Below, one piece after another: positions 55,237-63,233 of a stretch of DNA of 64,000 nucleotides. The DNA is from Octadecabacter sp. B2R22 (GTDB taxonomy: Bacteria > Pseudomonadota > Alphaproteobacteria > Rhodobacterales > Rhodobacteraceae). The DNA lies in contig NZ_JAHKQJ010000002.1 in NCBI RefSeq assembly GCF_018861045.1, positions 1 to 64,000 on the forward strand, written 5' to 3'. Made by a program: the position numbers and the translations under genes. The first letter of the stretch is position 1, and each line of letters starts with the position of its first letter. The notes beneath the pieces were generated by a model. That model searched no databases. It was not told where the DNA came from and saw only the letters and a program-made list of their open reading frames with translations.

Positions 55237-56295
55237 CTAAGGTCCCGCCAGAATGGCTTTCGCATGCCGGACCGGGCGCGACCAACTCAGCTTGGTTCTG
55301 GCCCAGAGATTTGCAGCAACGCCATTGTTGGAAAGTACGCAGATGGCCTGCGCTCGGTCAGGACAAGCGTAGAGCGCGCAGGTCGAACCGGCGGTTCCGC
55401 CATTGGCGAGGGTAATCTTTGGGCTCGTTATGTCCTGCCTCACCGACAACCACCCAAGACATTGCGCCGTCGGTTCTATGCTCCCACGGGGGCCCAAGCC
55501 GATATGTGGCTTGGTTGAACGCAAGATGGCGCGATCCAGCGGCGTTTCTGGCGCATTGCAGGCCCGGATCACCGCATCAGAAAATCGGGCAAGATCGCGG
55601 GCCGAAGATCGTAAGATACCCGCGCCAGCCAGAGCGTCGAACGTCCACGGCGTAGTAGGCCTTCCGTTTGTATTTCTTGGCTGAATGAAACGCCTGCGCT
55701 GCTCGTCACTCAATTCACCCGTTGTGTCGCAAAGGCCGAGCGGGTGGATCACCTTGGCAGCCAGCAATTCGGCAAAGGGTTCGCCCATCGTAATCGCCAT
55801 AGCCTCTCCAAGTAGCCCATACCCAAGGTTTGAATAGCTGTGGCGCAGATGGGCACCGCGATCTTTGCCCCGCCACTTCTGTAGCCAGCCAAGCAAATCG
55901 GTGCGGGTGAAGTTCGCATAGGGGCCTTCAGGCTGCTGTTGGAACAGGGCCATCCAGGTGGGAACGTAGATGTTGGGCAGGCCACTGGTGTGAGAGGCCA
56001 AACGCTCTGCCGTGATCGAGTGCGGCACATCCTTGAACATGTCTGACATCTCGGCAAGGGGCGCGCGCAGGTCAATTCTTCCCTCTTCGACCAGCACGCA
56101 CAGCAAAATGGCGGTGAAGACTTTGGTGATCGAGCCAATCTCGAAGATGAGGTCGTCCCACGACGCCCCTGTTTCGTTTGGACCCGATCCCACGATGTTG
56201 CACCTGCTGTCCCTCAGGTGAAATGCCACGACTGTGTGCCGTGGCCCCTGATAGGGCTTCATCATACCACTGAGCTGCGATGCCTGATCAATCAT
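55237..56295 (-). CDS. Beta-lactamase-fold serine hydrolase
   Basis: A 352-residue protein of the serine beta-lactamase/class C-like family (COG1680). Active-site SITK (SxxK), Tyr in HSYSNLGYG (YxN), and ANGGTAGS in the position of the KTG/HxG box. No signal peptide, so it is probably cytosolic and an esterase or peptidase rather than a beta-lactamase. The ATG at 56295 is used; a GTG four codons earlier is open. It is the last gene of a minus-strand cluster. Confidence 0.82.
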   Translation of the reverse strand: MIDQASQLSGMMKPYQGPRHTVVAFHLRDSRCNIVGSGPNETGASWDDLIFEIGSITKVFTAILLCVLVEEGRIDLRAPLAEMSDMFKDVPHSITAERLASHTSGLPNIYVPTWMALFQQQPEGPYANFTRTDLLGWLQKWRGKDRGAHLRHSYSNLGYGLLGEAMAITMGEPFAELLAAKVIHPLGLCDTTGELSDEQRRRFIQPRNTNGRPTTPWTFDALAGAGILRSSARDLARFSDAVIRACNAPETPLDRAILRSTKPHIGLGPRGSIEPTAQCLGWLSVRQDITSPKITLANGGTAGSTCALYACPDRAQAICVLSNNGVAANLWARTKLSWSRPVRHAKAILAGP

Positions 56296-56340
56296 GGTGT
56301 CATCCACTCAAAGGTCTGGCGAACCATTTCAAAGCAGTCT

Positions 56341-57375
56341 TCATCCTGCGCGCCCATGTTTTGCGACCATGCGTAACACTTCGAACATGAAGCCAATGGG
56401 GCGACGTGGCGCGTCAGTTTGGTTGAAGGTGCCGATCAGGTAGATATCCGGTTCCGGCGCATAATAGGCAAAGGACCCGCTGGCCCCGGAATGCCCGACC
56501 AGTTCAGGTGTTGCGCGAAATAAGGTCATCCAAAGCGGCAGTTTTATCCGCATCAAGCCGTAGCCATACTGCATCGGAAAAAAGAGCTTGTTCCACTGGC
56601 GCATTTGCGTGGCCGTTTGGGGCTGGAATAGCTGGTTCTGCATAAAGGCCCGCAAGAAGACCATCATCTCGTCCAAGGTTGAGATGATGCCACCATCCGG
56701 CCCCATACTGGTCAGGACCCGCGGAATATTGAGCATCCGGTCTTCATGGTAGACAGGAAGGCCAACATCCGTGCCATCCAATACCCCAGTTTGCGTCAGC
56801 CCAAGCGGCGCACAGATACGGGCCTTCAGCACCACGTCAAAGCTTTGGCCGGTCACGCGCTCGATCACCGCTCCCAGAAGCTGGAAATTCGTGTCGGAAT
56901 AGTAGGATCGCCCGCGATCTGGCACAGCTTGGGGCGGCAAAGCGCGCGTCATCTGTAGCACGTCCTTCAGCCCATAGGGGTGATTACGTCCCGCTTTCAA
57001 ATTCGATGCCAAATCGCTTTCGTAGTAATCTGCGAGGCCCGAGGTTTGATGGAGGAGATGGCGGATTGTCAAACGTGCGCCATAGTCCATGTCATTCACC
57101 ACATGCAGACCAGAGAGGTCTACATCCGGCAGGATGTTCTGAACCATCTGACCCAGCTCGATTTGGCCTTCTGCGGCCAGCTGCATGATCAGTGTTGCGG
57201 TGAACATCTTGGCGATGCTCGCAATCGGAAAGCGTGTGTCGGGCGTGGCATCACCAGCACTGCATTTGTAATCCACTCTGCCATCGCCGGATTGGACGCG
57301 GAGGATTAACGCATGGGTGTGGGCCTTGCTGCATTCCTTTTCGATCAAGGCTTGCAGGTGCTGGTTGAGAGCCAT
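56341..57375 (-). CDS. Beta-lactamase-fold serine hydrolase
   Basis: A 344-residue relative of the neighbour, with SIAKMFTATL (SxxK), SYYSDTNFQLLG (YxN) and VGHSGASGSF (HxG box). No signal peptide. The two are paralogues by family and motif order, but similarity is low, so the split is old. Likely esterase/peptidase activity on an unknown small substrate. Confidence 0.82.
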   Translation of the reverse strand: MALNQHLQALIEKECSKAHTHALILRVQSGDGRVDYKCSAGDATPDTRFPIASIAKMFTATLIMQLAAEGQIELGQMVQNILPDVDLSGLHVVNDMDYGARLTIRHLLHQTSGLADYYESDLASNLKAGRNHPYGLKDVLQMTRALPPQAVPDRGRSYYSDTNFQLLGAVIERVTGQSFDVVLKARICAPLGLTQTGVLDGTDVGLPVYHEDRMLNIPRVLTSMGPDGGIISTLDEMMVFLRAFMQNQLFQPQTATQMRQWNKLFFPMQYGYGLMRIKLPLWMTLFRATPELVGHSGASGSFAYYAPEPDIYLIGTFNQTDAPRRPIGFMFEVLRMVAKHGRAG

Positions 57376-57405
57376 TGATGTGTTCCTTTCCTTCTTCGAC
57401 GATAA

Positions 57406-58068
57406 TCAGGCGTTGTTTCGCTGCAAAATGAGCGTCAGGCCAATGGCGATGAACCATGCAATCGCCCCGAGCCCAAAGACGGCGCCCGCCGTGTCACCAA
57501 GTACCGGGATCAGTGTCAGCAACCCACCTGCACCGGTCAACAGGCCGAGGCCAACTGTTACTTTGCCAAGACTGCGGCCGATCCATCCTGCGATGCTCAC
57601 ACCGCCGATCCAGACTCCCCCGGCGATTTCGTTGCCGCCGCCCAGCCCCAATTCGACGGCGTGCAAGGTTTTCCAAAGTGTCACAGCCCGTTCGAAATCG
57701 GTGGGCGCGAGAACGGCCGCCCGTTCCACCGCGACATTGGCAATCATACCAGCCCCAATCACAAGGGTTGCCCAGATGAGGCCAAGGGCGTGGGTTATAG
57801 CCGCCCAATCGGGTGTGTTTGCGCGTAGTCGTGTCTGAATGGCGACAACCAAAACAGCCAAAGCCAGCGCATTCACAATGTAGATGACGCTATTCCACAG
57901 GATCAGTAGCCCAGTATTGCTCTCAGTAAATCGAACGACAGCCCGTGCGTCGATGTTACCTGTCCCGAAACCTAAAGGTGCGAGCAACGTGACCAGAAGG
58001 GCAAAGCCGAACATATAAGTAGCGGCACAGGTGAGGCCAGCAAGGCCACCGATGGTTTGAAGTTTCAT
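57406..58068 (-). CDS. Integral membrane protein, DUF4386-like
   Basis: A 220-residue protein with six predicted transmembrane helices and little polar sequence between them. The layout resembles DUF4386 proteins, but I am not sure of the family. It overlaps the NAD(P)-binding gene upstream (ATGA) and precedes the serine hydrolases, so it belongs to that operon. Confidence 0.6.
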   Translation of the reverse strand: MKLQTIGGLAGLTCAATYMFGFALLVTLLAPLGFGTGNIDARAVVRFTESNTGLLILWNSVIYIVNALALAVLVVAIQTRLRANTPDWAAITHALGLIWATLVIGAGMIANVAVERAAVLAPTDFERAVTLWKTLHAVELGLGGGNEIAGGVWIGGVSIAGWIGRSLGKVTVGLGLLTGAGGLLTLIPVLGDTAGAVFGLGAIAWFIAIGLTLILQRNNA

Positions 58069-58949
58069 GGGTCGTCTCCAATAGGTTCGTTTGAGGATCG
58101 GTGCTCCTGATCCACCAATGATTTCAAATGATCCGCCAGTCTGCGTGTCCCAGACGGCGGCGCGGTCATATTCATCCCCCCCGCCGTTAGAAAGAACTGG
58201 GCCGGCCCGGCGATACGGCGTGGGGCAACCCGAGGCAGAAGCCGCAACGCGAGACGGCGGAGAGTGTCCGGCAGATATGTGATGCGAGGGTGTTTATCCA
58301 AAACGTCAAAACAAAGTCTGGCGAGGTCCCTTTGGGTCAAGGTTTCTGGCCCGCCGATGTTAGCCCAAGCGGCACCGTCTTCAACGGCGTTGAAAATCGC
58401 TGCGGCAAGATCAACGCCATGGATTGGGTTGATCCTGTGCTGCCCGTTCCCGAACAACCAGACGCGACCTGCCTTCGCCATATTCAAGAAATCGACCATG
58501 TCAGAGAAGTATCCGGTGGGTGCGATGACCGTCGATTGGATGTCAGACGTTTGAAGTTTTCGTACAAAGGCCGCTTTGGCCGCGACCAAAGGCACATGTT
58601 CCATCCGATCAGCATTGAGGACATGGACGAAAACAAAACGCGCAACTTGGCTGTGCAGCGCCTCTTCCATCAGGTTCACATTGGCCTGATAGTCCACATC
58701 CCAATACCCGACCCCGTCCGTTTGGCGCGTGATCCCCAATGCAGAGACCACCAAATCAATGCCTTCCATCGTTCCCGACATGGACTCAGGCCAAGTGGCT
58801 TCCGCTTCAATGATCCGATCTGCAGCCAAGTCGCCGTGATGGTTGGAATTTCGAGCCAAGGCCGTCACATGCCAGCCGCGAGACTGGTATTCTTTGCACA
58901 GAAAGCGGCCGAGATAGCCGGTCGCCCCTGCGATGAAAACGCACTTCAT
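58065..58949 (-). CDS. NAD(P)-binding atypical SDR / NmrA-like protein
   Basis: A 294-residue Rossmann-fold protein. The N-terminal GATGYLGRFLCKEYQSRGW (GxxGxxG) binds NAD(P), followed by LVVSALGITRQTDG and a YFSD-containing middle. It lacks the classical YxxxK pair, so it is an atypical SDR, perhaps with a regulatory or quinone-linked role. Cluster member. Confidence 0.75.
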   Translation of the reverse strand: MKCVFIAGATGYLGRFLCKEYQSRGWHVTALARNSNHHGDLAADRIIEAEATWPESMSGTMEGIDLVVSALGITRQTDGVGYWDVDYQANVNLMEEALHSQVARFVFVHVLNADRMEHVPLVAAKAAFVRKLQTSDIQSTVIAPTGYFSDMVDFLNMAKAGRVWLFGNGQHRINPIHGVDLAAAIFNAVEDGAAWANIGGPETLTQRDLARLCFDVLDKHPRITYLPDTLRRLALRLLPRVAPRRIAGPAQFFLTAGGMNMTAPPSGTRRLADHLKSLVDQEHRSSNEPIGDDP

Positions 58950-58972
58950 TGTTCATGCCTCCGATGCTGCGG

Positions 58973-59173
58973 CTAGCGATCAAATGGATCGGTTTGGAAC
59001 TTTCCAACGTGAGTGAAGGTCAGACCGCTGTTGGCTTGCGGTGGCAGTCCGACGTCTTTTCTCAGGTGATCTGATCCAGAGTATGGTTGGGGCAGCTCGG
59101 CATGAGCTACCCCTGTGAGGAGTTGATAGAGCGCCTCGAAGCGATGCGCGCGAAGGCGAACGATGTCTGACAT
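58973..59173 (-). CDS. Small DUF1127-like protein
   Basis: A 66-residue protein. The C-terminal half has SGSDHLRKDVGLPPQ, close to the DHLLRDIGL-type box of short DUF1127 proteins, which in alphaproteobacteria bind RNA or take part in phosphate and carbon metabolism. GGGGAAAA lies before the ATG at 59173. It is 10 bp from the lipoprotein gene and 23 bp from the SDR gene. Confidence 0.55.
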   Translation of the reverse strand: MSDIVRLRAHRFEALYQLLTGVAHAELPQPYSGSDHLRKDVGLPPQANSGLTFTHVGKFQTDPFDR

Positions 59174-59183
59174 GAGTTTTCCC

Positions 59184-59543
59184 CTATCCAACAACCCTGT
59201 GGCCGCGACCACGCAAGCATTCGAGAACAATGGCTTCCCGCCGTTCATTGGCATTTACCGCACCAGCAGCTCCTCCGGCGAGCGCGCCGACAATGGCACC
59301 ACCCAGTGCGTCACCCCCGTCATCAACTTTGCCCAGAACAGCGCCGGCACCAGCCCCTATGGCGGCGGCACCGAAGGTTTCCTGATCAAACTGGTTCTGG
59401 TTGCGGGCGAGGGTTTGGCAGGCAGCCAAATCAGATTGGAAGGCTGCCGTGGGCTGGCCGTCCAAGATGGGCTGATAATTTGCCCCGCTGTCAGCGCAAG
59501 CCGTGACCGCAAGAACAGCAGGAATTACGATTAGATTTTTCAT
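59184..59543 (-). CDS. Glycine-zipper lipoprotein
   Basis: A 119-residue lipoprotein. Lipobox VTAC near residue 16; glycine-zipper repeats AAIGAGAGAVLG and GAIVGALAGGAAGAV (about residues 60-97) as in 17-kDa surface antigen and YMGG-type proteins, which can insert in or brace the outer membrane. AAGGAAC is well placed before the ATG. It is the first gene of the cluster after the AraC gene. Confidence 0.75.
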   Translation of the reverse strand: MKNLIVIPAVLAVTACADSGANYQPILDGQPTAAFQSDLAACQTLARNQNQFDQETFGAAAIGAGAGAVLGKVDDGGDALGGAIVGALAGGAAGAVNANERREAIVLECLRGRGHRVVG

Positions 59544-59787
59544 AGGTTAGTTCCTTTTTAACATTTTGGCACCGCTTTTGCTGGTCAGTTCCCAGCGCTG
59601 CGTTGGCGATGTAAAAAGAAATAAGGCACGTCCTGCGCCTGCTGCGACCGGACAAGCTTGCCCGCACGTTCGAACAAGCTGGATCGAACCTCCTAAAGCC
59701 AAATGCCTTAAAATTCAGGAGCTTGGATAAAGGCGAATTTTGGTGGCTAGCGCGCTTAACCAACGCATCAGAACGCCAACGGCACAT

Positions 59788-60981
59788 TCATGGCTTGTGG
59801 GTGGTTCGCCATTGGGACGGAGTTTGACCGGTGACCTTCTTGAAACTGGTGTTGAAGGTCGACTTTGCGTTGAAGCCGACGGCCTCGCTGATTTCAATGA
59901 TTGTGTCATTGCTGTTGATCAGCAAGTCGCAAGCATCACGAATGCGGCATTGGTTCACGTAGTCGTAGAACGACATGCCGATTTTGGTGTTGAGAACCTC
60001 TGATAGGTGAATGGGTGGGATGGCGATCTCGGCGGCTAGGCCGCGCAAGTTCAGCCCATGATCGCGCCAAAGCTGTCCGTCCGCCATTCGCTTCTCTAGC
60101 CGCGCGGCGTAGCGGTTCATGTCCGCTTCCGTAAGCCCAGAGCGAGCATAACGTGAGGATGGATTGTCTTGCTGGGCGGGCTCGTTCGGCACAGACGCAT
60201 CTTCAAGAACCGCTTCGGTCCACTCGGGAAGGGGTGGATTCGCCCGCAAGGCAAAGATTCCGAAGGAAACCGGCATGATCACGTCGAAGAACAATGACCG
60301 GATGCCGTCTCGAATGGGGCGCTGACCCAAAAGTTGTCCAATCTCGTCAGCAATGACGATGAGCGCGATGATCAGGATCGTTGCCACCAAGCCGTCAAGC
60401 CAGCGCAGGGTCTTACCTTCGAGGTCTGAGAACACGTTCCGGATATTCCGTTTGTGCAGGCTCAGCCGCCGGATGCAGATTGCGCCGTACACAATGAGAA
60501 CGATGACCCACAGTATCCAGAACGCGGTCTCGCCTGTGTCGATGAGCGTTTGGTGCCCGTCTGTGATGTCGCTGGGCACGAGGCCAAGCCGCACCTCTCC
60601 AGGTAAGATGAGGGCTGGGGCCAGGCAAAGAAATCCTGTGAGAAAGGGCACTAGATGGACCAGATCGGCCCGGACTAGCTTGGGCGCCGCGCTGGTAAGC
60701 GCTCGAACGTAGAAGTAGAGCGCGACCATGAAGCCCGGAATGATGACATCGTTCCACCGATAGAGCGTAGGAGGGCCATTGAAAGTGTCCGAATAGGCAA
60801 AGGAGTTTAGGCCGTCGCTGACGGTGATCGTGAAAAACGCGATCATCGCCCAGATATGCATACGGTGCGGGCTAGTGTCGCGCAGTCTGAGCATCAAACC
60901 CAGGAGCACGAAAACCGATACTGCCAGCGCACCGGCGACACCCAGATGTTCCCAATAAAGACCTGCGCGAATTTCCATCAT
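59788..60981 (-). CDS. Membrane-anchored AraC-family transcriptional regulator
   Basis: A 397-residue protein. The first 240 residues hold about seven transmembrane helices (7TM-type sensor, with DGLNSFAYSDTFNGPP in an outer loop), and residues about 285-397 an AraC helix-turn-helix pair (GLNLRGLAAEIAIPPIHLSE, then IIEISEAVGFNAKSTFNTSF). It should sense a membrane or external signal and regulate transcription from the membrane. The likely target is the cluster following it. GTGAGG lies before the ATG at 60981. Confidence 0.85.
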   Translation of the reverse strand: MMEIRAGLYWEHLGVAGALAVSVFVLLGLMLRLRDTSPHRMHIWAMIAFFTITVSDGLNSFAYSDTFNGPPTLYRWNDVIIPGFMVALYFYVRALTSAAPKLVRADLVHLVPFLTGFLCLAPALILPGEVRLGLVPSDITDGHQTLIDTGETAFWILWVIVLIVYGAICIRRLSLHKRNIRNVFSDLEGKTLRWLDGLVATILIIALIVIADEIGQLLGQRPIRDGIRSLFFDVIMPVSFGIFALRANPPLPEWTEAVLEDASVPNEPAQQDNPSSRYARSGLTEADMNRYAARLEKRMADGQLWRDHGLNLRGLAAEIAIPPIHLSEVLNTKIGMSFYDYVNQCRIRDACDLLINSNDTIIEISEAVGFNAKSTFNTSFKKVTGQTPSQWRTTHKP

Positions 60982-61141
60982 CAATAGACCTCACTTGAAA
61001 CCTTTGTAACGTTTGCGCCGGAATTTCAAGGAAGCCGCGACTGGCGCAACGCAAGCGGCATGAACTTTGATTGGTTTTCGATGGCTGCCGACGTCAAGGC
61101 TAAGAGCAGACATCCGGTCGGGTAAGACAGACGTCTGCTAC

Positions 61142-61254
61142 GTCCGCAAAGCGGACGTCGAGCATAGCAATTTGCTGCACAACCATTCCAATGTCCGCTT
61201 CGGGAAAGCTGCACTGCGGCGTCGAGAGCTTGCGTTAACAGCAGCTAAGGGCCG
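61142..61254 (+). repeat. Left 113-bp inverted repeat of the relaxase element
   Basis: 113 bases that match the reverse complement of 62978-63090 with one difference (CCATTCC against CCGTTCC). The outer end is itself a palindrome, GTCCGC-AAA-GCGGAC. No target-site duplication is apparent in the flanks. Confidence 0.93.
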
Positions 61255-61658
61255 TTCTCACCACCGGACAGCCAAGATCAAGCTGGCATGGTTTAAGGCG
61301 CCTCTGCAATTAATGGAGCACAAAAAATATTGAACACCTTAGAGCTTGGGTTTCGAAAGGGCGCGCAGCGGGCCTTCGTTTGGAGTTTTGAAAGAGGGCA
61401 ACGCACCTCTTCACCGGAGAGACATAAAAGATTTCGCAGAAATTTTATGGCTAGTAGGTTCAAGCGCAGCGCCGAAGTCTGATCTGGCTTTCTGCATTTA
61501 TGAACCATGAAGCTTTGCTTCGCGCTTATCTATTGGCTGGTTCAGGAGCGTTCCGCCGCTCCACCACGGGCTCAATGAAAAAGGTGTATCCACATAAAGG
61601 ATAGCTTGGATGTTGAAGAGAGTTTTGTACTTTTACGGTTAGCCCTGACCCTGAAGTC
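61255..61658 (+). other. Non-coding leader of the relaxase gene, candidate oriT
   Basis: 404 bases without a convincing gene, directly upstream of the relaxase, where MobV plasmids carry oriT. It contains a small perfect hairpin GAAGC-TTT-GCTTC (61509-61521) and other short repeats, but no nic site I can name. Confidence 0.35.
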
Positions 61659-62945
61659 ATGAATGACATGACCTCAAAACCCCGCCTCGCAAATCCAAAT
61701 TCACAGGCAGCCTCAGTTCGCCTCAAAGCTCGATCCTTGCAGCGTGCTTATGGCCAACGCCGACATGATTTCCGGATCGGCCGACAACCTAACTACGTTG
61801 ACAAAGACCGGACACTCCTAAACCGGGTTCTCATTGAGCCACGTCCGCTGCCCAAGATCAAGAAGGAGATAGAAAGGTTACGCCGCTCAAGTGGTGCGAA
61901 GAGGGCAATGAAATCTGATGCTGCGGTAGTATCGGCTGGCGTTATAACTTTTGGTCATAAGGCTGCTGAATTGTTTGCCCGCCTCTCTCCTGACGAACAA
62001 GATGCAGCCCTTCTGGAACTGGTGACGGCCATTGCGGATAAGCTCGGAACGCATGTGGAAGCCATGGTTGTTCATCTCGACGAAACTAGCCTTCACGCCC
62101 ATTTTGAGATGCGCGCTTACGATGGGCGCGGTGTTCCGGTCAGCAAGGTTGCGACGTTTAAAGTGATGTCTGAACTTCAAGATATGACCGCGGATATCAT
62201 GGCTATACATTGCCCCGGGATCGAGCGCGGACATAAGAAATTTGAGCGCATCAAGGCAGGTGCCGACTATGCCGACACACTCAACAGGTCGGTGAAACAG
62301 CTACACCAAGACTTGCCCGCAGAGATCGCGGCGCGGCAAGCAAAGCTGACGGACCTTGAAGGACAGCAGGTCAAGCTGAGCGCTTCAATGAACAAGACTC
62401 GAGGCTATCTTCAGAAACTCAATGCAAAGGTTAAGCTAAATGAAAAGGAAGCAACGCGTCTGAAAACATATGAGGCGCGCCTCGCCAAAAAAGACGTAGA
62501 GCAAGCATCACTTGAGCAGCGGCACCTCCAAATGAAGGCACTGTTACCAACTGCGCAAGACGCCCTCAAAAGTCGCGAGATTGCGGTAATGCGAACAGAG
62601 GATGATGCGCGTGTAAAGGTGGAGGCAGTTAATGCGAGCCTGGCCGCAATCGATGCCGTAGCACAAGAACTGGAGGGCGGGACAGTGGCGCGAGATGATC
62701 AAGGTAAGATCAAAATGAATGACCCCAGTCCGGTGAGGGCAGCCCCCAAGGGCCTTGCTAAACGTCTTGTTCGGTTGGCTGGGCGTTTCCTGAAACTCCA
62801 AGATCGAATGGTGCAAAAAGAGGGGTATCTGGATAAACTTGCCGCGGCCCTGAAGAGTTTGCTTGTACGTGATGATCTCCTCGATCACGCCCGCGCTGAA
62901 GGTGAAAAGCTACGACAAGAACTGGATGATGGTCCGGAGTTTTAG
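61659..62945 (+). CDS. MobV/Pre-type plasmid mobilisation relaxase
   Basis: A 428-residue protein. The relaxase signature HLDETSLHAH (His139-x-Asp-Glu, His146-x-His148) is that of the MobV (Pre/Mob) family, which nicks DNA at oriT for mobilisation or for recombination of rolling-circle plasmids. The motif is intact. The C-terminal half (about 210-330) is a long coiled coil (Lys/Glu/Leu heptads), also typical. The start is ATG 61659, or 61668. Neither has a good ribosome-binding site. It is the only gene between the inverted repeats. Confidence 0.83.
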   Translation: MNDMTSKPRLANPNSQAASVRLKARSLQRAYGQRRHDFRIGRQPNYVDKDRTLLNRVLIEPRPLPKIKKEIERLRRSSGAKRAMKSDAAVVSAGVITFGHKAAELFARLSPDEQDAALLELVTAIADKLGTHVEAMVVHLDETSLHAHFEMRAYDGRGVPVSKVATFKVMSELQDMTADIMAIHCPGIERGHKKFERIKAGADYADTLNRSVKQLHQDLPAEIAARQAKLTDLEGQQVKLSASMNKTRGYLQKLNAKVKLNEKEATRLKTYEARLAKKDVEQASLEQRHLQMKALLPTAQDALKSREIAVMRTEDDARVKVEAVNASLAAIDAVAQELEGGTVARDDQGKIKMNDPSPVRAAPKGLAKRLVRLAGRFLKLQDRMVQKEGYLDKLAAALKSLLVRDDLLDHARAEGEKLRQELDDGPEF

Positions 62946-62977
62946 CGGCAGATGTCTAAAAGGGGAACCGTCGCTCT

Positions 62978-63090
62978 CGGCCCTTAGCTGCTGTTAACGC
63001 AAGCTCTCGACGCCGCAGTGCAGCTTTCCCGAAGCGGACATTGGAACGGTTGTGCAGCAAATTGCTATGCTCGACGTCCGCTTTGCGGAC
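62978..63090 (-). repeat. Right 113-bp inverted repeat of the relaxase element
   Basis: The mirror copy of 61142-61254, starting 32 bp after the relaxase stop. It ends at the palindromic GTCCGC-TTT-GCGGAC. The following 143 bp to 63233 hold no gene. Confidence 0.93.
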
Positions 63091-63233
63091 AAAGCCCTAT
63101 TTCGTGGCGGCTGCGCTAATGTCGGCTTTCGAGAAATATGGCATCAAATCGATTGTATTTCTAACCCTTTCAAAAACAATCGTTTTGGAACGATGAACAG
63201 GGATGGCGAACTAGGATTTGTTGTGTTTGAATC

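Larger units (their letters stand above)
61142..63090. mobile_element. 1.95-kb element: MobV relaxase gene between 113-bp inverted repeats
   Basis: The near-perfect inverted repeats bracket a single gene, a MobV-type relaxase, with 404 bp of non-coding DNA on the left and 32 bp on the right. No transposase, replication gene or integrase is present. It may be a non-autonomous or mobilisable unit, or the remains of a small rolling-circle plasmid captured by recombination between two copies of a dispersed repeat. Confidence 0.75.

Noticed and set aside
55043-55285. 80-codon minus-strand frame with several Cys, next to a short hydrophobic frame (MTFVQIAALVVVGSFLPFAA) in another phase
   Set aside because: Could be a frameshifted secreted peptide, but start, length and conservation cannot be judged; not called as a gene.
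61659-62945. Relaxase gene considered as part of an integrative conjugative element
   Set aside because: No type IV secretion, coupling protein or integrase gene is nearby, and the inverted repeats close the unit at 1.95 kb.
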